The notes under the pieces: model-generated
Database searches by the model: none
What the model saw: the letters and a program-made list of their open reading frames with translations, nothing else
What the model was told of the DNA's origin: nothing
From: Halomonas sp. 707D7
GTDB lineage: Bacteria; Pseudomonadota; Gammaproteobacteria; Pseudomonadales; Halomonadaceae
Assembly (NCBI RefSeq): GCF_024158715.1
Contig: NZ_JAMZBC010000013.1
Coordinates: forward strand, 1 to 37,846
Length of the DNA: 37,846 nucleotides
Direction: 5' to 3'
Translations under genes and position numbers: made by a program
In this document: positions 28,596-37,846 of the stretch, piece by piece
Layout: each line of letters opens with the position of its first letter
Position numbering within the stretch: the stretch's first letter is position 1

Positions 28596-29395
28596 TGCCG
28601 TCACTACTCAAGAGAAGCGCCGCCCAGGTGACGAGGCTCGGCCGCAAGGGGTGCGATACCGTGGAGTCGCTCGGCCGGGCCGGGGCGTTTCTGCTCCAGT
28701 CGAGTGTCGGGATTCCCTCGCGAGAAGGCTTCGCGCTGTGGCTTCGCCAGATGCACTTCGTCGGCGTGCTGTCGCTGGCCATCGTGCTGGTGTCGGGGCT
28801 TTTCATCGGCATGGTGCTGGCGCTGCAGGGCTATACTATTCTGGTCGATTTCGGCGCCGAGCAGGCGCTGGGTCAGATGGTGGCGCTGTCGCTTCTGCGC
28901 GAGCTCGCGCCGGTGGTGGCGGCGCTGCTGTTCGCCGGGCGCGCGGGTTCTGCCCTAACCGCAGAGATCGGGCTGATGAAGGCCACCGAGCAGCTCACCA
29001 GCATGGAGATGATCGGAGTCGATCCGCTCAAGCGGGTGGTGGCCCCGAGGCTCTGGGCCGGTTTCGTGGCGCTGCCGATCCTCACCGTGGGGTTCAGCGT
29101 GGTGGGCATCTGGGGCGGCTATCTCGTCGGCGTCGAGTGGCTCGGCGTCTTCGAAGGCTCCTACTGGAGCAACATGCAGGCGAGCGTGGCGTTCGCAAGC
29201 GACGTCGGCAACGGCATGATCAAGAGTCTGGTGTTCGCCGTGGTGGTCACCTGGATCGCGGTCTTTCAGGGGTATGATCTGGTGCCCACGTCGGAAGGCA
29301 TTTCCCGCGCAACGACCCGTACCGTGGTCTACTCGTCCCTGGCGGTGCTGGGGCTCGATTTCGTACTGACCGCCGTGATGTTCGGCGGCCTTTGA
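28592..29395 (+). CDS. mlaE: Phospholipid ABC transporter permease MlaE
   Basis: MlaE is the integral membrane permease of the Mla complex. The 267-residue protein shows an N-terminal elbow helix, then five or so membrane segments, including [43 protein letters not shown] (the conserved cytoplasmic coupling helix), [23 protein letters not shown] and a final [18 protein letters not shown]. The ATG overlaps the mlaF stop by 4 bases (ATGA), consistent with coupling. An alternative ATG at 28595 follows directly. Confidence 0.96.
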   Translation: MMPSLLKRSAAQVTRLGRKGCDTVESLGRAGAFLLQSSVGIPSREGFALWLRQMHFVGVLSLAIVLVSGLFIGMVLALQGYTILVDFGAEQALGQMVALSLLRELAPVVAALLFAGRAGSALTAEIGLMKATEQLTSMEMIGVDPLKRVVAPRLWAGFVALPILTVGFSVVGIWGGYLVGVEWLGVFEGSYWSNMQASVAFASDVGNGMIKSLVFAVVVTWIAVFQGYDLVPTSEGISRATTRTVVYSSLAVLGLDFVLTAVMFGGL

Positions 29396-29411
29396 TAGCT
29401 GGAGCGCGTTC

Positions 29412-29876
29412 ATGAAACGTAGTAAAACCATGGAGTTCGGCGTCGGCCTGTTCATGCTGGCGGGTATCGTCGGACTCGTCTTCCTTGGGCTTCGCGTCAG
29501 CGGTCTGTCGCTTTCGACGCCGACCCAGACCTTTCAGCTGGAGGCCAATTTCGCCAATATCGGCGGCCTCAAGCCGCGCGCGCGGGTCACCATGGCCGGC
29601 GTGACGGTGGGGCGCGTGGAATCCATCGACCTCGATACCGACTGGTACGATGCCCGCGTGGTGATGAGCCTGGACTCGGACCTCGAAGGCGAGCTCACCC
29701 AGGACACCACCGCCGCGATCCTGACCGCAGGGCTTCTGGGCGAACAGTACATCGGCCTGAGCGTGGGCGGCGCGCCGGAGATGCTCGCCGATGGCGACAC
29801 GATTCGCGATACCCAGTCGGCGCTGGTGCTCGAGGAGCTCATCCAGCAGTTCGTATCCAGTATGGCTAACAACTGA
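29412..29876 (+). CDS. mlaD: MCE-domain phospholipid-binding protein MlaD
   Basis: MlaD forms a membrane-anchored hexameric ring of MCE domains through which lipids pass between MlaE and MlaC. The 154-residue product has one membrane segment at about 9-28 (FGVGLFMLAGIVGLVFLGLRV) and an MCE domain (about 40-118) with FANIGGLKPRARVTMAGVTVGRV and GLLGEQYIGLSVGG. The short C-terminal helix supplies the pore. It is 16 bases after mlaE; MlaC begins 80 bases downstream. Confidence 0.95.
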   Translation: MKRSKTMEFGVGLFMLAGIVGLVFLGLRVSGLSLSTPTQTFQLEANFANIGGLKPRARVTMAGVTVGRVESIDLDTDWYDARVVMSLDSDLEGELTQDTTAAILTAGLLGEQYIGLSVGGAPEMLADGDTIRDTQSALVLEELIQQFVSSMANN

Positions 29877-29956
29877 CGCAGCCCTATACTACTACTACCA
29901 AGTACCAAGCCTTGCACGGCGACTTTCTTCAACTGTTGAGTAAAGAGGTGGACACC

Positions 29957-30616
29957 ATGCGTAAGCTGAACAACCCGCTGAACTACTGGGTGATGGCGCT
30001 CTATGCCACCGTGCTTTTGATGCTGCCGATCGGTGCCAGTGCCCAGAGCCAGTCGCCGGAGGCGATGATCCGCGAGAACGTCACCGGCTTCATGGAGCGT
30101 ATCGACGGGCGCGAGGATTACTACGCCAGCAATATCGACGAACTCAAGGCGATCGTCGACGAGAGCCTCAACGACGTGGCGGACTTTCGCTACATCGGCG
30201 CGAGCGTGATGGGCAGCTACTTCCAGAACGCCACGCCCGAGCAGCGCAGCCGCTTCGCCGACGTCTTCCGTCGCACCCTGATCGACACCTACACCCGCGG
30301 GCTGGTCACCTTCGACTACGACACGCTGCGCGTGCTCGACAACCAGCGTGGCCAGCGCTACGAGGATCAGGCGAGCGTCGACATGGAAGTGGTCGCCACC
30401 AACGGCCAGGTCTACCCGGTGAGCTACAGCCTGCGCCTCTCCAACGGCGAGTGGCGCGTGGTCAACGTGATCGTCAACGGCATCAACCTGGGCCTGACCT
30501 TCCGCAACCAGTTCGACCAGGCCATGCGCCAGAACAACCGCGACTACGATGCGGTGATTCGCACCTGGTCGCCGGAAGTGGGTGTCGAGGAACTCGAGCG
30601 CGGAGGCGATGCGTGA
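29957..30616 (+). CDS. mlaC: Periplasmic phospholipid-binding protein MlaC
   Basis: MlaC is the soluble periplasmic shuttle that carries phospholipids between the outer-membrane MlaA-porin complex and MlaD. The 219-residue product has a signal peptide ending near residue 29 (LLMLPIGASA) and the Ttg2/MlaC fold with DFRYIGASVMGSYFQNATPEQRSRFADVFRRTLIDTY and NGEWRVVNVIVNGINLGLTFRNQF. ATG 29957 has AGAGGTGG upstream; an in-frame ATG at 29912 would spoil the signal peptide. The 80-base gap after mlaD includes TATACT (29885-29890) and a short TAC/ACT repeat. Confidence 0.95.
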   Translation: MRKLNNPLNYWVMALYATVLLMLPIGASAQSQSPEAMIRENVTGFMERIDGREDYYASNIDELKAIVDESLNDVADFRYIGASVMGSYFQNATPEQRSRFADVFRRTLIDTYTRGLVTFDYDTLRVLDNQRGQRYEDQASVDMEVVATNGQVYPVSYSLRLSNGEWRVVNVIVNGINLGLTFRNQFDQAMRQNNRDYDAVIRTWSPEVGVEELERGGDA

Positions 30617-30951
30617 TCGAGCTGGTCAACACGTCCGGCGTGTCGCTTTCCCAGCGTGACGACACGCTGTTCGTCGAGGGCGACATGAGCATTCACGCAG
30701 CGGCCCCGGTGGCCGCTGCGGGCGTCGAGTGGCTCGAAAACGCGCAGGCCCCCTCGGTCACCTTCGACTTCACCGGCGTAACGAGCGCCAGCAGCGCAGC
30801 ACTCAGCGTGCTGTTCGAATGGCTTCGCGGCTGCGAGCGCCGGGCGCTTCCCGTCGAGCGTATCGCGCTCTCTTCCCCCCTGATGCGGCTCGCCGCGTTC
30901 GCCGAACTCGAGGCCCTGATCCTCGACCCACGCCACGCTCTGCCCCATTGA
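30613..30951 (+). CDS. mlaB: STAS-domain protein MlaB
   Basis: MlaB is the small cytoplasmic STAS-domain subunit that binds MlaF and is needed for its stability and activity. The 112-residue product starts at GTG 30613, which overlaps the mlaC stop (GTGA) and has GGAGG at 30602-30606. The STAS core VTFDFTGVTSASSAALSVLFEWLR holds the conserved Ser/Thr region at the start of the key helix. Family similarity is modest, so position after mlaC adds weight. Confidence 0.9.
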   Translation: MIELVNTSGVSLSQRDDTLFVEGDMSIHAAAPVAAAGVEWLENAQAPSVTFDFTGVTSASSAALSVLFEWLRGCERRALPVERIALSSPLMRLAAFAELEALILDPRHALPH

Positions 30952-30977
30952 GCGACGCCCGCCAGCTCGGCATCGCC

Positions 30978-30996
30978 AAGCGGGGCGCTTTTCTTT
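30978..30996 (+). terminator. Weak terminator after mlaB
   Basis: AAGCG (30978-30982) pairs with CGCTT (30986-30990) around GGG, followed by TTCTTTA. The stem is short, so read-through into ibaG-murA is likely; it could cap part of the mla transcripts. Confidence 0.4.
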
Positions 30997-31056
30997 ATCA
31001 TGTCGCCTGCCTTTTTTCTTACATTCACGGACGACCCCACAGGAGCTTGCCGTCTC

Positions 31057-32581
<1,525 letters not shown>

Positions 32582-32608
32582 CCACGCGAACAACCATGGG
32601 CCCAAACC

Positions 32609-33265
32609 ATGAGCAAGCAACTGATTCTGGCGCTCTCCAAGGGGCGCATTCTCGAAGAAACGCTGCCGCTTCTGGCCGACGCCGGCATCACGCCGGCGGA
32701 GGATCTCGGCAAGAGCCGCAAGCTCTTGTTCGACACCAACTTGCCGGACGTGAAGCTGGTGGTGATTCGCGCCACTGACGTGCCCACCTACGTGCAGCTC
32801 GGCGCGGCGGATCTCGGCATCGCCGGCAAGGACGTGCTGCTCGAGCACGGTGCCGAAGGGCTCTACGAGCCGGTCGATCTGGATATCGCCCGCTGCCGGC
32901 TGATGACCGCCGGTGTCACCGGCCAGACTCCGCTCAAGGCGCGCCGCCGGGTGGCCACCAAGTTCGTCAACGTGGCAAGGCGCTACTATGCCGAGCAGGG
33001 CATCCAGGCCGAGGTGATCAAGCTGTATGGGGCGATGGAACTTGCCCCCTTAATGAATCTGGCCGACGAGATCGTCGACATCGTCGATACCGGCAACACC
33101 CTGCGCGCCAACGGGATGGAGCCGCGCGAGCTGATCGCCGAGATCAGCACGCGCCTGGTGGTCAACAAGGCGGCCATGACCATGAAGCACGAGCGCATCA
33201 AGCCGCTGCTGGCGCGACTCGACAGCGCCGTCAAACACCGCAAGGCCGAGCTTGCGAAGGGATGA
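32609..33265 (+). CDS. hisG: ATP phosphoribosyltransferase HisG (short form)
   Basis: HisG joins ATP and PRPP in the first step of histidine synthesis. The 218-residue length marks it as the short form (HisG-S), which lacks the C-terminal regulatory domain of the roughly 300-residue long form and needs the HisZ subunit for activity and feedback control. Landmarks are [49 protein letters not shown] and the PRPP loop [17 protein letters not shown]. HisZ is not encoded in this window. It is 27 bases after murA and 10 before hisD. Confidence 0.97.
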   Translation: MSKQLILALSKGRILEETLPLLADAGITPAEDLGKSRKLLFDTNLPDVKLVVIRATDVPTYVQLGAADLGIAGKDVLLEHGAEGLYEPVDLDIARCRLMTAGVTGQTPLKARRRVATKFVNVARRYYAEQGIQAEVIKLYGAMELAPLMNLADEIVDIVDTGNTLRANGMEPRELIAEISTRLVVNKAAMTMKHERIKPLLARLDSAVKHRKAELAKG

Positions 33266-33275
33266 GAGGTCAACG

Positions 33276-34589
33276 ATGAGCGACAACCCGGTCACGATCC
33301 ATCGGCTATCCACCGCCGATACCGACTTCGAGCGCCGCCTCGACGACCTGCTCGCCTGGGAGGGCGTCTCGAACGATGACGTGCAGTCCCGGGTCGCGGC
33401 CATTCTCGAGGACGTCAAGCGCCGCGGTGACGCGGCGGTGATCGAGGCGACCCGTCGCTTCGACCGCCTCGAGGCGAGCAGCATGGAGGAGCTTTGCCTG
33501 TCGCCGCAGCGGCTCGAGGCGGCCTTCAAGGGGCTTCCCGACGAGCAGCGTACGGCACTCGAAAGCGCCGCCGAGCGTATTCGCCGCTACCACGAGCGCC
33601 AGAAGCCCACCTCCTGGCAGTACGAGGAGCCCGACGGCACGGTGCTGGGGCAGAAGGTGACGCCGCTGGATCGCGCCGGTATCTACGTGCCCGGCGGCAA
33701 GGCGGCCTACCCATCGTCGGTGTTGATGAACGCCATTCCCGCCCATGTGGCCGGGGTCGGCGAGATCGTCATGGTGGTGCCGACGCCCGATGGCGTGGTC
33801 AACGAGCTGGTACTGGCCGCCGCGCACCTGGCCGGGGTCGATCACGTCTTCACCCTCGGCGGCGCCCAGGCGGTGGCGGCACTGGCGTACGGGACCGAAA
33901 GCGTGCCGCGGGTCGACAAGATCGTGGGTCCCGGCAACATCTACGTGGCGACTGCCAAGCGGGCGGTGTTCGGCCAGGTCGGCATCGACATGATCGCCGG
34001 ACCGTCGGAAATCCTGGTGGTCTCCGATGGCCAGACCGATCCGGAGTGGCTGGCGATGGATCTCTTCTCCCAGGCCGAGCACGACGAGGATGCCCAGGCG
34101 ATCCTGGTCAGCTGGGACGGCGAGCATCTTGAGGCAGTGCAGGCGGCCATCGAGCGTCTGCTGCCGACGCTCGATCGCGAGGCGATCGTGCGGGCGTCGC
34201 TTTCACGGCGCGGCGCATTGATCCAGTGTGCCGACGAGGCCGAGGCGCTTACGCTGGTCAATCGCATCGCCCCCGAGCACCTGGAGCTTTCGGTGGCCGA
34301 GCCCGAGCGGCTGGTACCCGAGGTGCGCCACGCTGGCGCCATCTTCATGGGTCGCTACACCGCCGAGGCGCTGGGCGACTACTGCGCCGGACCGAATCAC
34401 GTGCTGCCGACCTCCGGCACCGCGCGCTTCTCCTCGCCGCTCGGCGTCTACGACTTCCAGAAGCGCTCGTCGCTCATTCACTGCTCCGCCGAAGGCGCCT
34501 CGACGCTGGGTCGTACCGCCTCGGTCCTCGCCCGCGGCGAATCGCTCACCGCCCACGCCCGCTCCGCCGAATACCGCATTCGCGATTGA
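33276..34589 (+). CDS. hisD: Histidinol dehydrogenase HisD
   Basis: HisD oxidises histidinol to histidine in two NAD-dependent steps using a zinc ion, the last reactions of histidine synthesis. The 437-residue product shows [65 protein letters not shown], the catalytic Glu334-His335 in APEHLEL, and [22 protein letters not shown] 33276 has GAGAGG upstream; an earlier in-frame ATG at 33252 lies inside hisG. In Pseudomonas hisC commonly follows, but here the next gene is the convergent protease gene. Confidence 0.97.
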   Translation: MSDNPVTIHRLSTADTDFERRLDDLLAWEGVSNDDVQSRVAAILEDVKRRGDAAVIEATRRFDRLEASSMEELCLSPQRLEAAFKGLPDEQRTALESAAERIRRYHERQKPTSWQYEEPDGTVLGQKVTPLDRAGIYVPGGKAAYPSSVLMNAIPAHVAGVGEIVMVVPTPDGVVNELVLAAAHLAGVDHVFTLGGAQAVAALAYGTESVPRVDKIVGPGNIYVATAKRAVFGQVGIDMIAGPSEILVVSDGQTDPEWLAMDLFSQAEHDEDAQAILVSWDGEHLEAVQAAIERLLPTLDREAIVRASLSRRGALIQCADEAEALTLVNRIAPEHLELSVAEPERLVPEVRHAGAIFMGRYTAEALGDYCAGPNHVLPTSGTARFSSPLGVYDFQKRSSLIHCSAEGASTLGRTASVLARGESLTAHARSAEYRIRD

Positions 34590-34597
34590 TTCCTGGC

Positions 34598-34655
34598 AGG
34601 TGGAGGCAAGCGCCTCCACCTCGAAGACGCCGCCATTCGGGTCGAGGTGGCGGCG
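34598..34655. terminator. Cluster of alternative hairpins between convergent hisD and degS
   Basis: A perfect 10 bp stem (34598-34607 with 34612-34621, loop AAGC) is followed by an 8 bp stem (34628-34635 with 34648-34655). A third 9 bp pairing, 34616-34624 with 34642-34650, uses bases from both and so excludes them. The cluster fills most of the 75-base gap. There is no U-tract on either strand. A bidirectional transcription end or mRNA 3'-end protector is likely. Confidence 0.6.
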
Positions 34656-34664
34656 CGTGCCTCG

Positions 34665-35912
34665 TCAGGAGTCGCTGCGTCGATCAAGGGTCATTTCGGT
34701 CGGGGTGGGGCGCTCGCCGACTTCCAGCGTCATCTGGATGCGCTCGCCGTTGCGCACCACGGTCAGCGGGAGTTCGGTACCGGGCGCGATGGAGGCGATG
34801 TCGCTCATGGTCGAGCGGGCATCGAGAATCGCCTGGTTGTCGATGGAGAGCAGCACGTCGCCGGGCTGAAGGCCGGCACGCTCCGCCGGCCCGTCGCTGA
34901 CCACGCCGGCCACGATCACCCCCTGGGGGGTGCGTAGCCCGAAGGAGGCGGCAAGCTCGCGCGACAGGGCCTGGGCCTCGATGCCCAGCCAGCCGCGAAT
35001 CACCCGGCCCCGGGTGACCAGTTCGTCAAGAACGCTGTGCGCGAGGTTGGCGGGAATCGCGAAGCCGATGCCCTGGGAGCCGCCGGAGCGCGAGAAGATC
35101 GCCGTGTTGATGCCGACCAGCGCGCCTTCGGCGTTGACCAAGGCGCCTCCGGAGTTGCCCGGGTTGATCGCCGCATCGGTCTGGATGAAGTCCTCGTAGG
35201 CGTTGAGACCCAGGTGGCTGCGTCCGGTGGCGCTGATGATACCCATGGTCACCGTCTGGCCGACACCGAACGGGTTGCCGATGGCCAGCGCCACGTCGCC
35301 CACCGCCACGTTGCGTGAATCGGTCAGCTCGATCACCGGCAGGTCGTCGAGGTCGATGCGCAGCACGGCCAGGTCGCTCTCCGGGTCGGTGCCGACCACT
35401 TCGGCCAGCGTCTCGCGCCCGTCGCGCAGCGCCACCTGGATCTGGTCGGCATCGTTGATCACGTGGTGGTTGGTCAGCACGTAGCCGTCCTGGCTGACGA
35501 TGACCCCGGAGCCCAGGCTCGAGAGCATGCGCTGGTGGGCGGTGGCGTCGTCACCGCTGAAGAACTGCTGGAAGAACGGGTCCGACATCAGTGGATGCTG
35601 GTCACGCTCGACGATGCGCGACGAGTAGATGTTGACCACCGCCGGCGCTGCCTGGCTCACCGCGTCGGCGTAGCTCGCCGGGCCCTGGTCGCGATTCAGA
35701 GGGGCGGCCTGGCGAATCTCGGGGCGTGGGCGGTTGATGGCGGGGTCGGAGGTGTCCCCGGTGGTCACCAAGGTGCCCGGCGCAGAGACGGTGGCCGGCG
35801 GATCGTCGCGAAACGGGTTGGGGAGCAGGTCGGGAAAGGCCAGCAGCAGCAGTGCCGCCACCAGGATTCCGGTAACGATTGGCCATATATAAGGCAGCAC
35901 GAAACGGTGCAT
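34665..35912 (-). CDS. degS: Periplasmic serine endoprotease, DegS/AlgW type
   Basis: DegS (AlgW in Pseudomonas) senses misfolded outer-membrane proteins through its PDZ domain and makes the first cut in the anti-sigma factor RseA/MucA, releasing sigma-E. The 415-residue product has an N-terminal membrane anchor (about 9-29), a roughly 50-residue Pro/Asp-rich linker, a trypsin-like domain with His150 (TNHHVI), Asp180 (ESDLAVL) and Ser254 (NPGNSGGAL), and one PDZ domain (about 305-400). A single PDZ plus membrane anchor fits DegS/AlgW rather than DegP/DegQ. It is longer than E. coli DegS (355). GAGGAT precedes the ATG. Confidence 0.92.
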   Translation of the reverse strand: MHRFVLPYIWPIVTGILVAALLLLAFPDLLPNPFRDDPPATVSAPGTLVTTGDTSDPAINRPRPEIRQAAPLNRDQGPASYADAVSQAAPAVVNIYSSRIVERDQHPLMSDPFFQQFFSGDDATAHQRMLSSLGSGVIVSQDGYVLTNHHVINDADQIQVALRDGRETLAEVVGTDPESDLAVLRIDLDDLPVIELTDSRNVAVGDVALAIGNPFGVGQTVTMGIISATGRSHLGLNAYEDFIQTDAAINPGNSGGALVNAEGALVGINTAIFSRSGGSQGIGFAIPANLAHSVLDELVTRGRVIRGWLGIEAQALSRELAASFGLRTPQGVIVAGVVSDGPAERAGLQPGDVLLSIDNQAILDARSTMSDIASIAPGTELPLTVVRNGERIQMTLEVGERPTPTEMTLDRRSDS

Positions 35913-36047
35913 GCAGGGTATCCTCAGCCGTAGGCAGTCACAGAGGTGGCCGGGTTCGCGATAACGCGGCGCGAGCTTTACACTAGGCGCCATGGTAACA
36001 CTTTTTCGATAAGTTCCTCAGCCGTCAAACCGTTACAAGGAGGACGC

Positions 36048-36809
36048 GTGATCCATCGCGACCAGCTCGTAAAGGCGTGCGACCACCAGCTTCGCTCTGC
36101 CCGCTTCAAGGACTACACCATCAACGGCCTGCAGGTGCAGGGGCGGGACAGCGTCTCGCGCGTGATGACCGGGGTGACCGCCAATCAGGCGCTGCTCGAC
36201 GAGGCCGTGGCCTGGCAGGCGGACCTGGTGCTGGTGCACCACGGCTATTTCTGGAAGAACGAGCCGGTGGCGATCACCGGCATGAAGCACCGGCGCATCA
36301 AGACGCTGATGGATCACGACATCAACCTGCTGGCCTACCATCTGCCGCTGGACGCCCACGCCGAGCTCGGCAACAACGCCGAACTCGCCAGGCGCCTGGG
36401 CTGGAAGGTGGAGGGGTGCCTGGACGGCGAGCTGGGCGAAGGGCTCTTGTGGTCCGGAAGGCTTGCCCAGACGCAGTCTCTCGAGGCGTTGGCCGAGCAG
36501 GTGGGCGTGGCGCTCGAGCGCACGCCTACGGTGATCGAGGCGCCGGGCATTTCGCACGTCGAGCGCATCGCCTGGTGTACCGGTGGGGCGCAGGACATGA
36601 TCACCCAGGCTTTCGAGGCCGGCGCTGAGGTGTTCGTCTCTGGCGAGATTTCCGAGCGCACCACGCACCTGGCGCGCGAGATGGGTATCCACTACATCGC
36701 TGCCGGGCATCACGCCACCGAGCGCTACGGGGTGCAGGCGCTGGGCGAGTGGCTTGCCGACGAGTACGGCGTTGCCCATCGCTTCGTGGATATCGACAAC
36801 CCGGCTTGA
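36048..36809 (+). CDS. Nif3/YbgI-family dinuclear metal-binding protein (GTP cyclohydrolase I type 2 homolog)
   Basis: The 253-residue protein belongs to the Nif3-like family, which binds two metal ions; despite the 'GTP cyclohydrolase 1 type 2' name, its physiological role is not settled. Metal ligands are visible: His64-His65 in LVLVHHGYFW, Asp102 in LPLDAHAELGNN, and His221 with Glu225 in AAGHHATERYG. The start is GTG 36048, preceded by AAGGAGG at 36037-36043. No ATG is suitable in frame near the conserved IHRDQLVKACD start. TACACT at 35979-35984 is a weak promoter candidate. Confidence 0.88.
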   Translation: MIHRDQLVKACDHQLRSARFKDYTINGLQVQGRDSVSRVMTGVTANQALLDEAVAWQADLVLVHHGYFWKNEPVAITGMKHRRIKTLMDHDINLLAYHLPLDAHAELGNNAELARRLGWKVEGCLDGELGEGLLWSGRLAQTQSLEALAEQVGVALERTPTVIEAPGISHVERIAWCTGGAQDMITQAFEAGAEVFVSGEISERTTHLAREMGIHYIAAGHHATERYGVQALGEWLADEYGVAHRFVDIDNPA

Positions 36810-36815
36810 GCACCG

Positions 36816-36839
36816 CGAAGCGAGGCGGGCCTCGCTTCG
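36816..36839. terminator. Hairpin between convergent Nif3-family gene and zapG
   Basis: A perfect 11 bp inverted repeat (36816-36826 with 36829-36839) starts 6 bases after the stop codon of the Nif3-family gene. There is no following U-tract on either strand. It is probably a shared transcription end or 3' protector for the two convergent genes. Confidence 0.6.
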
Positions 36840-36895
36840 TCGGTCGACTCGGGGGGATTCAGGCTGCCAAGTTGGCCGGGTTCACTGCTTTTCGC

Positions 36896-37357
36896 TCAAT
36901 AACGCGGCGGCTGGGCAACGTCGCTCTTGTTCGCGGCATTGTTCTTGAGGCCAAAGTCTTCGGAGAGCGTGCCGCCCTTGCCATCGGCGTAGTCGCGCGG
37001 CATGGCCGGGGAGTCGCTGGCGCCGGGCGTGGCATGAGGTGTGCCGGCCTTGGGGGCATCGTCCTGCGCGGGAGTCGGGCGGTGGGCGAGCTGCCACTGA
37101 CCGGCATCTTTTTGCATCTGCCTCTCGAGCTCGTCGGCCTGGCGACGAATGCCGTTCAGGCAGTCGCGCACGTTGCCGAAGTGGCCGCCCATCGCCTTCT
37201 TGAGCTCGGCGATCTGGTGCTCGCGCTCGAGCAGCGTCTGCTTGAGCGATGCCCGGTGACGCTCACCCCGGCTCATTAGCCGGTAGCACGCAAGGCCGAT
37301 GAGAAAACCGACGACCAGGCCGACGAGTGCATAGATGAATGGTGAGTTTGCTTCCAC
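36896..37357 (-). CDS. zapG: Z-ring associated / cell envelope protein ZapG (YhcB, DUF1043)
   Basis: YhcB/ZapG is a conserved gammaproteobacterial inner-membrane protein linked to division, cell width and envelope growth. The 153-residue product has one N-terminal membrane segment (about 6-27, FIYALVGLVVGFLIGLACYRL), a charged coiled coil (HRASLKQTLLEREHQIAELKKAMGGHF), the DCLNGIRRQADELERQM region and a low-complexity Pro/Ala/Asp-rich tail. It starts with GTG (complementary to 37355-37357), preceded by AGGGAG. The tail ends KSDVAQPPRY. Divergent zapE next door matches the E. coli arrangement. Confidence 0.87.
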   Translation of the reverse strand: MEANSPFIYALVGLVVGFLIGLACYRLMSRGERHRASLKQTLLEREHQIAELKKAMGGHFGNVRDCLNGIRRQADELERQMQKDAGQWQLAHRPTPAQDDAPKAGTPHATPGASDSPAMPRDYADGKGGTLSEDFGLKNNAANKSDVAQPPRY

Positions 37358-37425
37358 AGTCTTCTCCCTGAAAGTGATTGACGCTGTTCCGGCGTATCGC
37401 TGAGCGTGCTGGCGAACCCTACTGC

Positions 37426-37456
37426 ATTATAGGCGCCTGTCGGCGGCTCGGGTCAA
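37426..37456 (-). promoter_or_regulatory. Sigma-70 promoter of zapG
   Basis: On the minus strand TTGACC (37456-37451) and a perfect TATAAT (37431-37426) are separated by 19 bp, slightly long. Transcription would start about 60 bases before the zapG GTG. Confidence 0.6.
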
Positions 37457-37486
37457 TGCGCCGATGCGCTCATTGCTTAACGCGCG

Positions 37487-37492
37487 TATAAT
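37487..37492 (+). promoter_or_regulatory. Consensus -10 box upstream of zapE
   Basis: A perfect TATAAT lies 56 bases before the zapE ATG. No good -35 is present at 16-18 bp (sequence there is close to ATGCGC), so the promoter may be weak or need an activator. Confidence 0.5.
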
Positions 37493-37548
37493 TAGCCGCC
37501 TTCACGCACTGGCCGCCTTGGCCGCGCCATCGACCGGGAGAGTATTGA

Positions 37549-37846
37549 ATGTCATCGACTGTCGCCTCGGCAAAGGCAAGTCCCGCCCATCCGCCCACGC
37601 CCCTTCAGCGCTATCGACGCGACATTCAGCGCGACGACTTCCAGTTCGATGCCGCCCAGCAGAACGCGGTCGAGAATCTGCAGCGCCTCTATGACGAGCT
37701 TCTGGCCACGCCCTCGACCACACCCAAGACCGTGGTGGCCCACAAGGGGCTGAAGGCGCGCATGGCGGGACTCATGGGCAAGAAGAAGCCGCAGGGCGAG
37801 CCGGCGCTGCCGCGGGTGCGCGGGCTCTATTTCTGGGGCGGGGTGG
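37549..37846 (+). CDS. zapE: Cell division ATPase ZapE, N-terminal part (cut by window edge)
   Basis: Only the first 99 residues are visible. They read TPLQRYRRDIQRDDFQFDAAQQNAVENLQRLYDELL and then RVRGLYFWGGV, the segment leading into the Walker A loop of AFG1/ZapE AAA+-type ATPases; the P-loop itself would be just past the edge. In E. coli ZapE binds FtsZ and acts on the Z-ring late in division, especially at high temperature or low oxygen. ATG 37549 is preceded by GGGAGAG. A 35-residue insert between the first helix and RVRGLYF is charged and family-variable. Confidence 0.9.
   Translation, partial: MSSTVASAKASPAHPPTPLQRYRRDIQRDDFQFDAAQQNAVENLQRLYDELLATPSTTPKTVVAHKGLKARMAGLMGKKKPQGEPALPRVRGLYFWGGV

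Noticed and set aside
32582..32608. Histidine-leader attenuator before hisG
   Set aside because: The 27-base gap is too short and holds no run of His codons or terminator hairpin.

Overview
The window is ordinary core chromosome of a GC-rich gammaproteobacterium. Gene order and protein character point to the Halomonadaceae (Halomonas-like) or a close Oceanospirillales relative, with strong resemblance to Pseudomonas gene order. The species call is inference. I see no prophage, insertion sequence, CRISPR array, toxin-antitoxin pair, tRNA or rRNA, and no stretch over 300 bases without a gene.

Left edge (1-4380): the 5' end of a leftward lytic transglycosylase gene (slt), then an intergenic region holding short repeats and a textbook heat-shock (sigma-32) promoter for htpG, then htpG with its own terminator, then gpsA-sixA overlapping head to tail.

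4419-7682 (leftward): gatC-gatA-gatB, the three-subunit tRNA amidotransferase. It is divergent from the rightward shape and envelope run mreB-mreC-mreD-maf-rng-yhdP-tldD (7908-17825), where most neighbours overlap by one base or lie a few bases apart. The ribosome-maturation gene yjgA (leftward) sits between tldD and its partner gene pmbA (rightward).

19853-27498 (leftward): the conserved kdsD-kdsC-lptC-lptA-lptB-rpoN-hpf-ptsN-rapZ-npr cluster. It joins Kdo synthesis and LPS export to sigma-54, ribosome hibernation, the nitrogen PTS and RapZ. A small WaaP/InaA-like kinase gene closes it. A near-consensus sigma-54 -24/-12 element lies just upstream of rpoN itself.

27774-34589 (rightward, divergent from kdsD): mlaFEDCB (phospholipid retrograde transport), ibaG, murA, hisG (short form) and hisD. 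A DegS/AlgW-type periplasmic protease gene converges on hisD across a small cluster of hairpins.

Right edge: a Nif3/YbgI-family gene, then two divergent division-related genes, zapG (yhcB) and the start of zapE.

The common theme is the cell envelope: peptidoglycan precursor supply (murA), turnover (slt) and shape (mreBCD), LPS synthesis and export, lipid asymmetry, envelope stress sensing and division. Mixed in are translation and nitrogen/sigma-54 regulators. I found no new multi-gene system. The items most worth a second look are the sigma-54-like site before rpoN, the repeats between slt and htpG, the short kinase-like gene, and the mutually exclusive hairpins between hisD and degS.
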